From positions 1 through 43,109 of the forward strand of contig NZ_QTZO01000020.1 in assembly GCF_004025585.1 (NCBI RefSeq): 43,109 nt of DNA, given 5' to 3'. This DNA is from Pseudodesulfovibrio sp. S3. Lineage in GTDB: Bacteria > Desulfobacterota > Desulfovibrionia > Desulfovibrionales > Desulfovibrionaceae. The notes under the pieces are model-generated. The model searched no databases. It had not been told where the DNA came from and saw nothing but the letters and a program-made list of their open reading frames with translations. The position numbers and the translations under genes are program-made. This document shows, piece after piece, positions 42,817-43,109 of the stretch; position 1 is the first letter of the stretch, and each line of letters starts with the position of its first letter.

Positions 42817-42843
42817 GCCGCCCAGGGGGCGGCTTCTTGTTTT
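42817..42843 (+). terminator. Intrinsic terminator after the cysteine hydrolase
   Basis: GCCGCCC-AGG-GGGCGGC followed by TTCTTGTTTT. Confidence 0.8.
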
Positions 42844-43109
42844 GGGATGCGCGCCTTTGGCGCGAGAGGCATTGTTTGGGGCTTGTAGCCCCAAAGGCAT
42901 TCCATGTCCTTTTTCGCGGATGTGTGCGTATTCCCCTTGCAGCAAGTTTGAAGAAGAGCCGTCGCTCATCGCTCCTCCATGTTTTTTTTCTGCCCTCCCG
43001 GCGGGGTTCTTTTTTGGCTGAGCCGCCCCAAAAAAGAACCAAAAAAATGCGGCTTTGGATTTTGGCCGCCCGGTGATCGGCGGCAAGAAGCTGATCGATT
43101 CGGGGTGGC
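42844..43109. repeat. Repeat-rich end of the window
   Basis: Several hairpins without a gene: GCGCGCC-TTT-GGCGCG, GGGGCT-TGT-AGCCCC and, at about 43017-43052, a perfect 14-bp pair GGTTCTTTTTTGG(G)/(C)CCAAAAAAGAACC. They resemble the R1/R2 families in style rather than exact sequence. Confidence 0.45.

Noticed and set aside
1..43109. CRISPR arrays, tRNA and rRNA genes
   Set aside because: No regularly spaced short repeats, no tRNA-like cloverleaf and no rRNA sequence were noticed; the repeats present are dispersed hairpins.

Overview
This window looks like a chromosomal segment of a sulfate-reducing, Desulfovibrio-type bacterium (Desulfovibrionaceae, perhaps close to Pseudodesulfovibrio). That placement is an inference from the style of the proteins, anaerobic-type vitamin B12 genes, a selenocysteine-using gene and abundant structured intergenic repeats; no rRNA or other phylogenetic marker is present. 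Coding DNA is GC-rich. Two AT-richer islands (about 4.9-5.95 kb and 22.7-24.3 kb) look acquired.

Layout. 0-0.9 kb: structured repeats and the C-terminal remnant of an IS30-type transposase. 1.0-4.9 kb: cfa, divergent from lepA-lepB. 4.9-5.95 kb: an AT-rich island with a lipoprotein gene, a small overlapping ORF and a decayed second copy of the lipoprotein start. 6.0-8.1 kb: a secreted alpha/beta hydrolase overlapping mlaA (minus strand). 8.4-11.1 kb: a CobD-CobQ fusion for cobalamin synthesis. 11.1-12.8 kb: a membrane diguanylate cyclase. 13.2-22.6 kb: a nine-gene run on the plus strand: CBS-ACT protein, LivG, acyl-CoA synthetase, LivH, LivM, LivK, LivF and a PaaK-like protein, with interspersed repeats ahead of the last two genes. 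22.8-25.4 kb: a methyltransferase and rsgA. 25.5-26.6 kb: two IscA/HesB-like proteins on the minus strand, one with cysteine and one with an in-frame UGA at the same position. 26.7-28.4 kb: pyrR, a shikimate-kinase-like gene and a YkgJ-type Fe/Zn-cluster protein. 28.5-31.2 kb: small and accessory genes (Ada-like secreted protein, unknown 118-aa protein, methyltransferase, WcbI-like protein). 31.3-34.4 kb: cobT, a repeat-rich gap, a 65-aa gene under a perfect sigma-28-type promoter, hemC and an FmdB-type zinc ribbon. 34.7-36.9 kb: two paralogous TPR proteins. 37-42.1 kb: lon, then acylphosphatase, radC, holA and lptE, all on the minus strand. 42.2-43.1 kb: a cysteine hydrolase and repeats.

Main points for a second look. 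(1) The HesB-like gene at 26193-26540 is a probable selenoprotein that ordinary gene calling would truncate to 76 residues. Its UGA aligns with the cysteine of the neighbouring paralogue and is followed by a bacterial SECIS-like hairpin that the Cys paralogue lacks. (2) The 65-aa gene at 32832-33029 is preceded by TAAA-N15-GCCGATAA, a perfect match to the flagellar sigma factor consensus. (3) The LIV-type transporter is packed with two CoA-ligase-family proteins and a CBS-ACT sensor, suggesting uptake and activation of a carboxylic acid rather than plain amino acid import. (4) One interspersed repeat family ends in a Shine-Dalgarno sequence and sits exactly in front of two genes. (5) The lipoprotein island shows traces of a decayed tandem duplication.
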